From the NCBI GenBank assembly GCA_040635515.1, contig JBEYHY010000004.1, positions 744,001 to 808,000 of the forward strand: a stretch of DNA of 64,000 nucleotides, in the 5' to 3' direction. The notes beneath the pieces were generated by a model. It was not told the origin of the DNA. It saw nothing but the letters and a program-made list of their open reading frames with translations, and did not search any database. The stretch is from Prauserella_A sp040635515 (lineage in GTDB: Bacteria; Actinomycetota; Actinomycetes; Mycobacteriales; Pseudonocardiaceae). Below are positions 33,296-42,301 of this stretch, piece by piece (the first letter of the stretch is position 1; each line of letters opens with the position of its first letter). The translations under genes were made by a program, and so were the position numbers.

Positions 33296-33694
33296 TCAGG
33301 GTTCCCTTGCTATGACCCGGCTTCGCCCTCGGAACTCGGCGATCACCGTGTCGGCTCTGCGTACTGTTACGTCGTAGATGCCGTTGCGGCCGAAGCGGGT
33401 CCGCTCCTCGGCCGTCGCGACGAGGTGGTCGCCGCGTTTGGCGGAGGCCACGAAGGAGATCTCGGCTCCGGCGGCGACCGTCGCGGGGCCATGGCTGTTG
33501 CAGGCACAGGCGAAGGTGGTGTCGGCCAGCAGGAATACATAACCGCCGTGAGCGATGTCGTGGCCGTTGACCATGGTTTCGGTGACCGTCATTTCGGCTA
33601 CCGCACGGCCGTTTCCGGCCTCAAGCAGTTCGATGCCGAGCGCGCGAGACGCCTCGTCGACGGCGAACATGTCGTAAGCTGCGTTGCCTGCCAC
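33296..33694 (-). CDS. paaI: Hydroxyphenylacetyl-CoA thioesterase PaaI
   Basis: A 132-residue hot-dog thioesterase. The catalytic helix region NGHDIAHGGYVFLLADTTFACACNS carries the conserved HGG and Asp. PaaI removes CoA from dead-end products such as hydroxylated or unring-opened phenylacetyl-CoA derivatives, freeing CoA. It is the first gene of paaI-paaK-tetR and ends 2 bp before the paaK start. GTG at 33694 is used as start; ATG at 33670 is possible. A TetR-type palindrome lies 17 bp upstream. Confidence 0.9.
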   Translation of the reverse strand: MAGNAAYDMFAVDEASRALGIELLEAGNGRAVAEMTVTETMVNGHDIAHGGYVFLLADTTFACACNSHGPATVAAGAEISFVASAKRGDHLVATAEERTRFGRNGIYDVTVRRADTVIAEFRGRSRVIAREP

Positions 33695-33710
33695 CGCTCC
33701 ACCCTTGCCA

Positions 33711-33732
33711 ACCGACCGAATGGACGGTTAAT
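33711..33732. promoter_or_regulatory. PaaR-like operator between paaI and the P450 gene
   Basis: AACCGACC (33710-33717) and GGACGGTT (33722-33729) form a dyad with one mismatch around GAAT. The 22-bp window agrees at 13 of 16 defined positions with the PaaR motif I recall from corynebacteria (ACTNACCGNNCG, then NNCGGTNAGT). It lies between divergent paaI and P450 genes and could control both. The consensus is from memory. Confidence 0.5.
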
Positions 33733-33770
33733 ACTGAGTTTACCGAGGCAGTGGTGTCAAGGGAGTGCCG

Positions 33771-35015
33771 ATGAGCGTGCCCGACGTCTTCGATCCCCGA
33801 GTTTTCGCGCGCGGCCTGCCTCACGATCGGTTTCTCGCGCTGAGGGACACCGAGCCGGTGAGCTGGCAACCGGAGCCCGAAGTGCTCGGCTGGCCCTCGG
33901 GGCCCGGCTTCTGGGCGGTGACCCGGCATGCCGACGTCAAGCACGTGCTCAGGACGCCGGAGGTGTTCTCCTCCTGGCTCGGAGCCACCCAGATTCGCGA
34001 CCCCGATCCGGATGACCTGCCCTTCATTCGCAGGATGATCCTCAACATGGATCCGCCGGAGCACCAGCGGCTGCGCGGAATCGCCGCCGCGGTTTTCACC
34101 CGCAGGAGGCTGGAGCGGACGAGTGAGCGGATCGCGGAGCGGGCCCGTGCGCTGCTCGACGCGGTCGCCCCGCGCGGGCACTGCGATCTGCCGTCGGAGG
34201 TGACCGACGACTTCCCGCTCGCCAACCTCGCCGACCTGCTCGGTGTTCCGGCCTCTGACAGAGGGCTGCTGCTGAGCTGGACCAACAGGGTCATCGGCTA
34301 CCAGGACCCCGAACACGCGGAACCGGTGAGAGGACCGGGCGGCAATCCGGTCAACCCGCGTTCGCCGTCGCGGCTGAGCGACATGTTCGACTACGCGAAG
34401 GCGCTGGCGGAACACAAACGGCGGCATCCCGGCGACGACCTGATGACCGCGCTGGTCACGGCATCCGTCGACGGTCGCGCACTCGGCGAAGCCGAGCTGC
34501 AAATGTTCTTCTTCCTCGTGGTCATCGCGGGTAACGACACGGTGCGCAGCGCATTGCCCGGCGGGGTGCTCGCGCTCGTCGAGCACCCGTTGCAGTACCG
34601 GAGGTTGCTGGCGGATCCGGCCCTGCTCCCGCTCGCGATCGAGGAGATGCTGCGCTGGCATCCTCCCGTGCTGAGCTTCCGGAGGACGGCGAGCAGGGAC
34701 ACGGAACTGTCGGGCGCTCACATCCGAGCGGGGGACAAGGTCGTGGTCTACCACGCTTCGGCGCACTACGACGGGCGCGTGTTCGCCGACCCGTTCCGGT
34801 TCGACATCACGAGGCGGCCCAACGAGCATCTCGCTTTCGGCGACGGCCCGCACCTGTGCCTCGGCGCGCACTTCGGACGGCTGCAACTGCGGGTGTTCTT
34901 CACCGAGTTCCTGGCGAGATGGCCCGAGGTGGAACTGGCAGGACCGCCGAGAAGGCTCACCTCGAACTTCATCAACGGCATCACTCGCCTCCCCCTCCGC
35001 TGGCGGCCGACGTAG
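33771..35015 (+). CDS. Cytochrome P450 (CYP124/125/142-like)
   Basis: A 414-residue soluble bacterial P450. The I-helix motif is AGNDTVRS near residue 247, the K-helix is EEMLRWHPPVLSFRRTA, and the heme loop is FGDGPHLCLGAHFGR with the axial Cys near 362. NMDPPEHQRLRGIAAAVFT near 93 is typical. The pattern resembles actinobacterial steroid or fatty-acid hydroxylases of the CYP124/125/142 group. It lies between the two arms of the phenylacetate cluster with a shared operator, so a role on an aromatic acid side chain is possible, but no substrate can be named. ATG 33771 follows AGGGAG. Confidence 0.9.
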   Translation: MSVPDVFDPRVFARGLPHDRFLALRDTEPVSWQPEPEVLGWPSGPGFWAVTRHADVKHVLRTPEVFSSWLGATQIRDPDPDDLPFIRRMILNMDPPEHQRLRGIAAAVFTRRRLERTSERIAERARALLDAVAPRGHCDLPSEVTDDFPLANLADLLGVPASDRGLLLSWTNRVIGYQDPEHAEPVRGPGGNPVNPRSPSRLSDMFDYAKALAEHKRRHPGDDLMTALVTASVDGRALGEAELQMFFFLVVIAGNDTVRSALPGGVLALVEHPLQYRRLLADPALLPLAIEEMLRWHPPVLSFRRTASRDTELSGAHIRAGDKVVVYHASAHYDGRVFADPFRFDITRRPNEHLAFGDGPHLCLGAHFGRLQLRVFFTEFLARWPEVELAGPPRRLTSNFINGITRLPLRWRPT

Positions 35016-35052
35016 TGAGCACCGTTGCTCTCCACCGGCCACACCCCTACGA

Positions 35053-35082
35053 TGAATTACTGAACGTGCGGTTGGTAATTCA
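35053..35082. promoter_or_regulatory. Inverted repeat and PaaR-like site in front of paaZABCDE
   Basis: TGAATTAC (35053-35060) and GTAATTCA (35075-35082) are perfect 8-bp arms. The 22 bases 35059-35080 inside them again match the recalled PaaR motif at 13 of 16 defined positions. The paaZ start is 36 bp downstream, so binding would cover the promoter of the catabolic operon. Confidence 0.55.
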
Positions 35083-35117
35083 CGAGAGGCGAGGCCGTTG
35101 ACGAGGAGGTCAACCCC

Positions 35118-37151
35118 ATGAGCGTGCTGCGTAGCTATGTCGCGGGCGGCTGGCACGGCCCGAGCGAGGAGGGCGCGCCCCTGCGTGACGCGGTGACGGG
35201 GGAATACGTCGCGAGTGTCTCCTCGGCAGGCATCGACATGGCGGGCGCGCTCGCCCACGGCAGGTCCGTCGGCGGCCCCTCGCTGCGCGAATTGACCTTC
35301 CATCAGCGCGCGGCACTGCTGAAGTCACTCGGCTCGTATCTGAGGGAACACCGCGACGAGCTGTACGCGCTGTCGGCGAGGACGGGCGCGACTCTGGGCG
35401 ACTCGAAGTTCGACGTCGACGGCGGTATCGGGGTGCTGCTCGCCTACGCGAGCAAAGGCAAGCGCGAACTACCCAACGACACCTGCTACGTCGAGGGCGA
35501 CGTCGAGCCGCTCAGCAAGCGAGGCACCTTCGTCGGCAGGCACATTCTCACTTCGCTTCACGGGGTCGCCATCCAGATCAACGCCTTCAACTTCCCGGTG
35601 TGGGGCCCGCTCGAAAAGCTCGCCTCCGCCGTACTGGCCGGAGTGCCGAGCCTCGTCAAACCCGCGAGCCAGACCGCCTACCTCACCGCGAGGCTGTTCG
35701 AGCTGATCGTCGAATCCGGCCTGCTTCCCGAAGGCTCCGTGCAGCTCGTGTGCGGGAGCGCGGGCGACCTGCTCGACCACGTCACCCCGCAGGATCTGGT
35801 TTCCTTCACCGGTTCCGCTTCGACAGCCCAGAGGCTGCGTGCCCACCCCGCCATCGTGCGGAACGCGACGCGGTTCAACGCCGAGGCCGACTCGCTCAAC
35901 CTCTCCGTTCTCGGACCCGACGCCGTCGTGGGCACCCCCGAGTTCGATCTCTTCGTCAAGCAGCTCGTCACCGAGATGACGGTCAAGGCAGGCCAGAAGT
36001 GCACGGCGATCCGCAGGGCCTTCGTGCCGGCCGGCTTGGCCGATGACGTCGCGCAAGCCGTCGCGGACAAGCTCGCGGGCATCACGATCGGCAACCCAGC
36101 TAACCCCGAGGTCCGTATGGGCGCGCTCGCCGGTCTCGAACAGCGTGAGGAGGTACGCCGGTCGCTGAAAGCGTTGCTGGCCGCCGGAAAGGTGGTGTAC
36201 GGCGACCCTGACCGGGTCGAGGTCGTCGACGCCGATCCCGAACGTGGCGCCTTCCTCTCGCCGGTGCTGCTGCACGCGGACGATTCCACGAGGGCGGAAC
36301 CGCACGAGGTCGAGGCATTCGGCCCTGTCGCGACGCTGTTGCCCTACTCCTCGACCAGCCAGCTCATCGAGCTTGCCGCGAAGGGCAACGGCAGCCTTGC
36401 CGGATCCGTCGTCACGGGCGACGCGGGCTTCGCGAAGGACGTCGTGCTCGGGGTCGCGCCGTGGCACGGCAGGCTGCTCGTGCTCGACACCGAGGACGCC
36501 AAGGAGTCGACCGGGCACGGTTCGCCGCTGCCCGCGCTCGTGCACGGCGGGCCGGGAAGAGCGGGCGGCGGCGAGGAACTCGGCGGCATGCGCTCCGTTC
36601 TGCATCACCTCCAGCGCACCGCGGTGCAGGCGAGTCCGGCGATGCTGTCGGCCATCACCGGCAGGTGGGTTCAGGGGGCGCCGAGGAACGCCGACACCCA
36701 TCCGTTCCGCAAACCGTTGTCGCGACTGCGGATCGGCGATTCCGTCGTCGCGGGCCCGCGCACCGTCACGGCCGAGGACGTCGCGCACTTCGCCGAATTC
36801 ACCGGCGACACCTTCTACGCGCACACCGACGCGGCGGCGGCCGAGGCGAACCCGCTGTTCGGCGGGATCGTCGCCCACGGCTACCTCGTCGTTTCGTTCG
36901 CGGCCGGGCTCTTCGTCTCGCCCGAGCCTGGGCCTGTTCTCGCCAACTACGGGCTGGAGAACCTGCGGTTCCTCACCCCGGTCAAGCCGGGCGACTCGCT
37001 TACCGTGACGCTCACCGCGAAGCAGATCACGCCGAGGGAGAACGCCGACTACGGCGAGGTGCGCTGGGACGCCGACGTCGTCAACGGCGAAGGCGAATCC
37101 GTCGCCAAGTACGACGTGCTGACCCTCGTCGCGAAGGAGGACAGCGCATGA
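35118..37151 (+). CDS. paaZ: Bifunctional oxepin-CoA hydrolase/3-oxo-5,6-dehydrosuberyl-CoA semialdehyde dehydrogenase
   Basis: PaaZ opens the seven-membered oxepin-CoA ring and oxidises the resulting aldehyde. The 677-residue chain (E. coli PaaZ has 681) has an aldehyde dehydrogenase domain at about 1-515, with INAFNFPVWGPLEKLASAVLAG, FNAEADSLN and the catalytic Cys in KAGQKCTAIRRAF. A MaoC-type hydratase domain follows at about 545-670 (TVTAEDVAHFAEFTGDTFYAHTD, FGGIVAHGYL). It is the first gene of the plus-strand paa operon and overlaps paaA by ATGA. Confidence 0.95.
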   Translation: MSVLRSYVAGGWHGPSEEGAPLRDAVTGEYVASVSSAGIDMAGALAHGRSVGGPSLRELTFHQRAALLKSLGSYLREHRDELYALSARTGATLGDSKFDVDGGIGVLLAYASKGKRELPNDTCYVEGDVEPLSKRGTFVGRHILTSLHGVAIQINAFNFPVWGPLEKLASAVLAGVPSLVKPASQTAYLTARLFELIVESGLLPEGSVQLVCGSAGDLLDHVTPQDLVSFTGSASTAQRLRAHPAIVRNATRFNAEADSLNLSVLGPDAVVGTPEFDLFVKQLVTEMTVKAGQKCTAIRRAFVPAGLADDVAQAVADKLAGITIGNPANPEVRMGALAGLEQREEVRRSLKALLAAGKVVYGDPDRVEVVDADPERGAFLSPVLLHADDSTRAEPHEVEAFGPVATLLPYSSTSQLIELAAKGNGSLAGSVVTGDAGFAKDVVLGVAPWHGRLLVLDTEDAKESTGHGSPLPALVHGGPGRAGGGEELGGMRSVLHHLQRTAVQASPAMLSAITGRWVQGAPRNADTHPFRKPLSRLRIGDSVVAGPRTVTAEDVAHFAEFTGDTFYAHTDAAAAEANPLFGGIVAHGYLVVSFAAGLFVSPEPGPVLANYGLENLRFLTPVKPGDSLTVTLTAKQITPRENADYGEVRWDADVVNGEGESVAKYDVLTLVAKEDSA

Positions 37152-38104
37152 CGGCGACCGTGTCCGACCCCGACCTCGAACGGCAGTTCGACACCACCAT
37201 CGCGCGCGACCAGCGGATCGAGCCGAGGGACTGGGTACCCGCCGACTACCGCAAGACGATGATCAGGATGATCGCGCAGCACGCGCACTCCGAGATCATC
37301 GGCATGCAGCCGGAGGGCAACTGGATCACGAGGGCGCCTTCGCTGCGCCGCAAGGCGATCCTGCTCGCCAAGGTCCAGGACGAGGCCGGGCACGGGCTCT
37401 ACCTGTACTCCGCTGCCGAAACCCTCGGCGCCGATCGCACCGAGCTGACCGAGAACCTGATCTCGGGCAAGCAGAAGTACTCCTCGATCTTCAATTATCC
37501 GACGCTGACCTTCGCCGACGTCGGCGTCATCGGCTGGCTCGTCGACGGCGCCGCGATCTGCAACCAGGTTCCGTTGTGCCGCAGTTCCTACGGGCCGTAC
37601 GCGAGGGCGATGATCCGGATCTGCAAGGAGGAGTCGTTTCATCAGCGGCAGGGATACGAGCTGTTGCTGACGATGATGAAGGGCACCCCCGCGCAGCGCG
37701 CAATGGTGCAGGAGGCGACGGATCGCTGGTGGTGGCCATCGCTGATGATGTTCGGTCCCCCCGATGCCGATTCGTCGCACACCGCGCAATCCATGGCGTG
37801 GAAGATCAAGCGGCACACCAACGACGAGCTGCGCCAGCGGTTCGTCGACATGACCGTTCCTCAGGCCGATGCGCTCGGCGTGACGCTGCCCGATCCCGAG
37901 CTGAAGTGGAACGCCGAGCGAGGGCACCACGATTTCGGTGAGATCGACTGGTCGGAGTTCAAGGCCGTCGTATCAGGCAACGGCCCGTGCAACGCACAGC
38001 GGACGGCCCACCGCAAGAAGGCACACGAACAGGGAGCGTGGGTGCGCGAAGCGGCGGCGGCCCATGCGGCGAAGCGAGCGGGAGAGCAGGATGGCGGCCA
38101 CTGA
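37148..38104 (+). CDS. paaA: Ring 1,2-phenylacetyl-CoA epoxidase, catalytic subunit PaaA
   Basis: PaaA is the di-iron subunit of the epoxidase that adds one oxygen to the ring of phenylacetyl-CoA. In 318 residues the carboxylate and histidine ligands appear as SEIIG near residue 48, KVQDEAGHGLYLY near 74, and the second ExxH set ICKEESFHQRQGYE near 160. Length is normal. ATG 37148 overlaps the paaZ stop and the 3' end overlaps paaB by 14 bp. PaaC is the inactive structural partner, PaaB a bridge and PaaE the reductase, all in this operon. Confidence 0.96.
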   Translation: MTATVSDPDLERQFDTTIARDQRIEPRDWVPADYRKTMIRMIAQHAHSEIIGMQPEGNWITRAPSLRRKAILLAKVQDEAGHGLYLYSAAETLGADRTELTENLISGKQKYSSIFNYPTLTFADVGVIGWLVDGAAICNQVPLCRSSYGPYARAMIRICKEESFHQRQGYELLLTMMKGTPAQRAMVQEATDRWWWPSLMMFGPPDADSSHTAQSMAWKIKRHTNDELRQRFVDMTVPQADALGVTLPDPELKWNAERGHHDFGEIDWSEFKAVVSGNGPCNAQRTAHRKKAHEQGAWVREAAAAHAAKRAGEQDGGH

Positions 38105-38393
38105 CAGCAAGGGCGGCGCCTGGTCGCTCTACGAGGTCTTCGTCCGCGGCAAGCGCGGCCTCAACCACGTGCACGTCGGTTCCGTGCACGCCGCCGACGC
38201 CGACATGGCGCTTCACAACGCGAGGGACCTCTACACGCGGCGCAACGAGGGCGTGAGCATCTGGGTTGTGCGAGCCGCCGACATCACGGCTTCCAGTCCC
38301 GACGAGAAGGATCCGTTCTTCGCGCCGAGCGCCGACAAGGTCTACCGCCATCCGACCTTCTACGACATCCCCGGCAACGTCCCGCACATGTGA
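38091..38393 (+). CDS. paaB: Phenylacetyl-CoA epoxidase subunit PaaB
   Basis: A 100-residue small subunit of the epoxidase complex. It has the standard WSLYEVFVRGKRGLNHVHVGSVHAADADMALHNARDLYTRR and ends HPTFYDIPGNVPHM, as in other PaaB proteins. It is needed for stability of the complex rather than catalysis. The ATG at 38091 (GGGAGAGCAGG in front) lies inside the 3' end of paaA, a 14-bp overlap in another frame. Confidence 0.95.
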   Translation: MAATDSKGGAWSLYEVFVRGKRGLNHVHVGSVHAADADMALHNARDLYTRRNEGVSIWVVRAADITASSPDEKDPFFAPSADKVYRHPTFYDIPGNVPHM

Positions 38394-38408
38394 AGGGGGT
38401 GAGCGAAC

Positions 38409-39275
38409 ATGTCATTCGACAACGCGTACGAGGCGATCACGGAGGACAACGATTCCCGGTGGGCCTTCGGAACCGGGTTCGCCGATCCGCTTGAGGGCGT
38501 CGACACCAGCCATCCGTCCGGTGTGGACCCCGCCGACCTCGAAGCGTACTGCCTCATGCTCGGTGACGACGCGCTCGTGTTCTCCCACCGCCTGCAGGAG
38601 TGGAGCACCAACGCGCCCGAACTGGAGGACGAGGTCGCGATCGCCAACATCGCGCTCGACCTGCTCGGCCAGGCGAGGCTGTTGCTGACCAGGGCGGGAA
38701 CGCGGAGTGAGGACGAGTACGCGTTCTTCCGAGCGGAGCACGAGTTCCGCAACGTACGGCTGGCCGAGTTGCCCCGGGGCGATTTCGCCGAGTTGACGGC
38801 GAGGCTGCTCGTGTTCTCCTCCTGGCGGCTGGCGATGCTGCGAGGCCTCGCCGGGTCGCGCGACCCGGTGCTTGCCGCGATCGCCGAGAAGGGCGTCAAG
38901 GAGGTCACCTATCACAGGGACTACGCGGCGAGATGGGTCGTCAGGCTCGGAGACGGGACGGCGTACTCGCGGGAGCGGATGCTCGAAGGATTCGCTGCCG
39001 TGTGGCCCTATGTCGGTGAGTTGTTCGTTCCGTCCGATGTGGAGGAAAGGCTTGCCGAGGCCGGTGTCGGCGTCGACCCCGCCTCGACGGAGGAGGAATT
39101 CCGAGGGGTTGTCGCCGAGGTGTGCGCCGAGGCGCGGATCCCCGTTCCGGACGCCGCCGCGATCCCCGGTGTCGCGGGCAAAGCGGGCAGGAACGGCGTG
39201 CACACCGAAGCCATGGGTTACCTGCTCGCCGAGCTGCAAAGCGTCGCGAGAGCTCACCCGGAGGCGTCATGGTGA
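38409..39275 (+). CDS. paaC: Phenylacetyl-CoA epoxidase subunit PaaC
   Basis: A 288-residue ferritin-like protein that pairs with PaaA but has lost the di-iron site. Family features are CLMLGDDALVFSHRLQEWSTNAPELEDEVAIANIALDLLGQARLLLTRAG in the N-terminal half and KEVTYHRDYAARWVVRLGDGTAYSRERM in the second half. It follows paaB by 15 bp with AGGGGGTGAG as the ribosome site, and its last 7 bases (ATGGTGA) contain the paaD start. Confidence 0.95.
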   Translation: MSFDNAYEAITEDNDSRWAFGTGFADPLEGVDTSHPSGVDPADLEAYCLMLGDDALVFSHRLQEWSTNAPELEDEVAIANIALDLLGQARLLLTRAGTRSEDEYAFFRAEHEFRNVRLAELPRGDFAELTARLLVFSSWRLAMLRGLAGSRDPVLAAIAEKGVKEVTYHRDYAARWVVRLGDGTAYSRERMLEGFAAVWPYVGELFVPSDVEERLAEAGVGVDPASTEEEFRGVVAEVCAEARIPVPDAAAIPGVAGKAGRNGVHTEAMGYLLAELQSVARAHPEASW

Positions 39276-39766
39276 GCTTGGTGAGCGCACGCGCCGTTGC
39301 CGAACGAGTCACGGATCCCGAGCTGCCGATACTGACGCTCGCCGAACTCGGCATCCTTCGGGAGGTGTCCGAAGAGGATGGAAAGGTGATCGTCTCGATC
39401 ACGCCGACCTATCTCGGCTGCCCCGCCATGGACACCATGCGAGACGATCTCGTTCACGCGCTGGGTGAGGCAGGCTACCTCGACGTCGAGGTGCGTACGG
39501 TGCTCGCGCCCGCGTGGTCGAGCGACTGGATCAGTGAGCGGGGAAAGGCGAAGCTCGCCGAGGCCGGAATCGCGCCGCCTGGCAAGGCTCCCGCCGCTGC
39601 GAAGGGACCCGTCCCGCTGACACTCACGGTGCGGGACGGCGTGACGTGTCCAAGGTGCGGGCACGCCGACACCACGGAGCTGTCCAGGTTCGGCCCCTCG
39701 GCGTGCAGGGCGCTGCGGCGATGCCCCGGCTGCGGCGAGCCGTTCGAGCACATGAAGGAGATCTGA
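39269..39766 (+). CDS. paaD: Phenylacetate pathway iron-sulfur assembly protein PaaD
   Basis: A 165-residue MIP18/SufT-type protein thought to help load or repair the cofactors of the epoxidase. The N-terminal DUF59 domain has VTDPELPILTLAELGILR and TPTYLGCPAMDTM. The C-terminal part holds four cysteines as CPRCGH and CPGCGE, a zinc-ribbon-like arrangement found in PaaD. ATG 39269 overlaps the paaC stop by 7 bp; paaE starts 1 bp after the stop. Confidence 0.93.
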   Translation: MVSLVSARAVAERVTDPELPILTLAELGILREVSEEDGKVIVSITPTYLGCPAMDTMRDDLVHALGEAGYLDVEVRTVLAPAWSSDWISERGKAKLAEAGIAPPGKAPAAAKGPVPLTLTVRDGVTCPRCGHADTTELSRFGPSACRALRRCPGCGEPFEHMKEI

Positions 39767-39767
39767 C

Positions 39768-40850
39768 ATGACGGCCGGAGTTCCGATGCGGGCGAGGACG
39801 GTGTTCCACCCGCTCACGGTCGCCGAGGTCACCAGGCTGTGCACCGACGCGGTCGCGGTCACCTTCGACGTCGACGAGGCGCTCGCGGCCGACTACGCCT
39901 TCCTGCCGGGACAGTCGCTGACGCTGCGGCGCACGGTCGGCGGGAGGGAGGAACGCAGGTCCTACTCGATCTGTGCGAGGCAGGGCTCGCTGCCGAGGAT
40001 CGGCGTGCGTGAGGTGCCCGGCGGGCTGTTCTCCCGCTGGCTGGTGAGGGACATCCGCCGAGGCGACCGGATCGAGGTCGGTACCCCGACCGGCTCGTTC
40101 ACTCCGAAACCCGACAGCACCGGAAGGCACGTGCTCGTCGCGGCTGGATCCGGGATCACCCCCGTGCTTTCCATCGCGTCCTCACTGCTGAGCGAACCGG
40201 GAACGACCGTCACCTTGTTCTACGGCAACCGGCGTACCGGCACGGTCATGTTCGCCGACGAACTGGCCGACCTGAAGGACCGGTATCCGGCCAGGTTCGA
40301 GCTCGTCCACGTGCTGTCGAGGGAACCTCGCGAGGTCGAACTGTTCACGGGAAGGCTCGACGCGGAGAAGCTAACCGAACTGCTCCGCCTCGTGCCCGAC
40401 CCGGCGGACGTCGCGCACTGGTGGTTGTGCGGGCCCTTCGGCATGGTCACCGACGCCCAGGATGTGCTGGCACAGCACGGAGTCGACCCGAAGCGCGTCC
40501 ATCAGGAACTGTTCTTCGTCGAGGATCTGCCGCCGGAGCAGGTCCGGCACACCGAGGCTGTGCTCACCGGAGAGTCATGTCAGGTGACGGCCAAATTGGA
40601 CGGAAGGCTCACCACGGCGCTCGTTCCCAAGGACACACCCGTCCTCGACGGTGTCCAGCAGGTGCGACCCGACCTCCCCTTCGCGTGCAAGGGTGGAGTG
40701 TGCGGCACATGCAGGGCGAAGGTGCTCACCGGCGAGGTCACCATGCGACGCAACTTCGCGCTCGAAACCGACGAACTCGAAGCCGGTTTCGTGCTCACCT
40801 GCCAGTCGCGGCCGCTCACCGATGAGGTCACCCTCGACTACGACGCCTGA
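39768..40850 (+). CDS. paaE: Phenylacetyl-CoA epoxidase reductase PaaE
   Basis: A 360-residue class IA reductase that passes electrons from NADPH through FAD and a 2Fe-2S centre to PaaA. The FAD domain has RRSYSICARQ near residue 64, the nucleotide domain has VLVAAGSGITPVLSIASSLL and HWWLCGPFGMV, and the C-terminal plant-type ferredoxin has ACKGGVCGTCRAKV with a fourth Cys in VLTCQSRP. It ends the operon; the convergent permease stop lies 3 bp away. The later beta-oxidation genes (paaF, G, H, J) are not in this window. Confidence 0.96.
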   Translation: MTAGVPMRARTVFHPLTVAEVTRLCTDAVAVTFDVDEALAADYAFLPGQSLTLRRTVGGREERRSYSICARQGSLPRIGVREVPGGLFSRWLVRDIRRGDRIEVGTPTGSFTPKPDSTGRHVLVAAGSGITPVLSIASSLLSEPGTTVTLFYGNRRTGTVMFADELADLKDRYPARFELVHVLSREPREVELFTGRLDAEKLTELLRLVPDPADVAHWWLCGPFGMVTDAQDVLAQHGVDPKRVHQELFFVEDLPPEQVRHTEAVLTGESCQVTAKLDGRLTTALVPKDTPVLDGVQQVRPDLPFACKGGVCGTCRAKVLTGEVTMRRNFALETDELEAGFVLTCQSRPLTDEVTLDYDA

Positions 40851-40853
40851 GCC

Positions 40854-42140
40854 TCACAGGAAGTACCGCAGCCAGACGTACACCCACGCCATGGTCGTGC
40901 TCAGCAGCGTGACCACGATGCCGTACTTGGTGAACTGCCAGAAGCTGATCCGGTGCCCTGTCCTTGCCGCGATGCCGATGGCGACGACGTTGGCGCTCGC
41001 CGCGACGGCGGTGCCGTTGCCGCCGAAGTCGGCGCCCAGCGCGAACGCCCACCACAGCGCCTGGCCCGTCGCCGGATCCGGTGCCGTCGCGACGACGTTC
41101 TCCACGATCGGCGCCATCGTCGCCACGTAGGGGATGTTGTCGAAGAACGCGCCGAGAACCGCGGAACCGAACAGCAGGCTTGTCGCCGCCGCGAAGAAGT
41201 TGTCGCCGAGCGTCTCGACCGCCCAGGTACCGATCGTCTCGATGACACCGGTGTTGACGAGTCCCGCGACCATCACGAACAGGCCCATGAAGAAGACGAG
41301 CGTCGGCCATTCGACCTCGCGAAGGGTCTCTCCGATGTCGGCACGAGTCACCAGGAGCATCACACCCGCACCGACAAGCGCCACGATGGACGGTTCGATG
41401 TGGACGACGGCGTGCAGCATGAAGGCGATGACGACACCGGTGAGGACGACGAGGCAGCGCACCAGCAGCTTGGGGTCGGTGATGGCCCTCCGTTCCTGGA
41501 GCGCCATCACCTCTTCGACGTGCTTGGGGTTGTACTGAAAGGACTTACGGAAGAGAACCCTGGTCAGCAGCACGAAGACGACGAAGATGACGACGACGAT
41601 CGGTGCCATGTGGATCAGGAAGTCGTTGAAGGTGAGCCCGGCCCGGTTCCCGATGATGATGTTGGGTGGATCGCCGACGAGTGTCGCCGCGCCACCGATG
41701 TTGGAGGCGAGGATCTCCGCGATCAGATACGGCTGTGCCGCGATGTGGAGTCTGTTGCAGACCACCACCGTCACGGGTGCCACCAGCATGATGGTGGTGA
41801 CGTTGTCGAGGAAAGGGGAGGCGATCGCGGTGATGATCATGAGCATCACCATGAGGCGATACGGCTTGCCCTTGGATTTCTTCGCCGCCCAGATTCCGAG
41901 GTAATCGAAAAGCCCGGTCTGTTTGATGACCCCGACGATGATCATCATTCCGAGCAGCAGGAAGATGACGTTCCAGTCGATGCCCTCGTGCTCCGAGAAG
42001 AACACGTCCGAGCCGGGAATGAGGCCCGTGACGGCCATCGCGCCCGCCGCGATCAGGACAACGGCGACCTTGTTGGCCTTTTCCGTGGCGATGAAGAAGA
42101 AAGCGACCAGAAATATCCCGAGTGCGAGAATGGCGCTCAA
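40854..42140 (-). CDS. ArsB/NhaD-type SLC13-family permease
   Basis: A 428-residue ion transporter of the ArsB/NhaD superfamily with about eleven hydrophobic segments. The signature NVTTIMLVAPVTVVVCNRL with a following NIGGAATLVGDPPNIIIG near residue 150, and the second-half repeat FFDNIPYVATMAPIVENV with ADFGGNGTAVAASANVVAIGIA, place it closest to the Na+/H+ antiporter NhaD or uncharacterised citrate/arsenite permeases. The only in-frame start that keeps the first helix is TTG at 42140, because a stop codon lies two codons upstream. CBS and SPFH/KhtT-like genes upstream on the same strand suggest regulation by nucleotide or ion. Confidence 0.85.
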   Translation of the reverse strand: MSAILALGIFLVAFFFIATEKANKVAVVLIAAGAMAVTGLIPGSDVFFSEHEGIDWNVIFLLLGMMIIVGVIKQTGLFDYLGIWAAKKSKGKPYRLMVMLMIITAIASPFLDNVTTIMLVAPVTVVVCNRLHIAAQPYLIAEILASNIGGAATLVGDPPNIIIGNRAGLTFNDFLIHMAPIVVVIFVVFVLLTRVLFRKSFQYNPKHVEEVMALQERRAITDPKLLVRCLVVLTGVVIAFMLHAVVHIEPSIVALVGAGVMLLVTRADIGETLREVEWPTLVFFMGLFVMVAGLVNTGVIETIGTWAVETLGDNFFAAATSLLFGSAVLGAFFDNIPYVATMAPIVENVVATAPDPATGQALWWAFALGADFGGNGTAVAASANVVAIGIAARTGHRISFWQFTKYGIVVTLLSTTMAWVYVWLRYFL

Positions 42141-42301
42141 CGGTCACTACCCGAGCCCTGAGTGCCCGCGAAGGACGATCTGGAAAACGTGCGGCAGAAA
42201 TGCATTTCGACGACCTCAGAACGTGTGAACTCCGCGGGGCCGCGACGGCGACGGTTCGGAGCAGGGTCGGAAAACGGGCCTGTTACCAGCGGATGCGGCA
42301 G

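Noticed and set aside
33621..35303. A 560-codon minus-strand open frame opposite the P450 gene
   Set aside because: P450 heme, I-helix and K-helix motifs prove the plus strand; the antisense frame also runs through two regulatory sites and three gene ends.
36461..37147. N-terminal extension of PaaA reaching back into paaZ
   Set aside because: The frame is open by composition only. The ATG at 37148 gives a protein of normal PaaA length, and the extension is Arg-rich with no homology.
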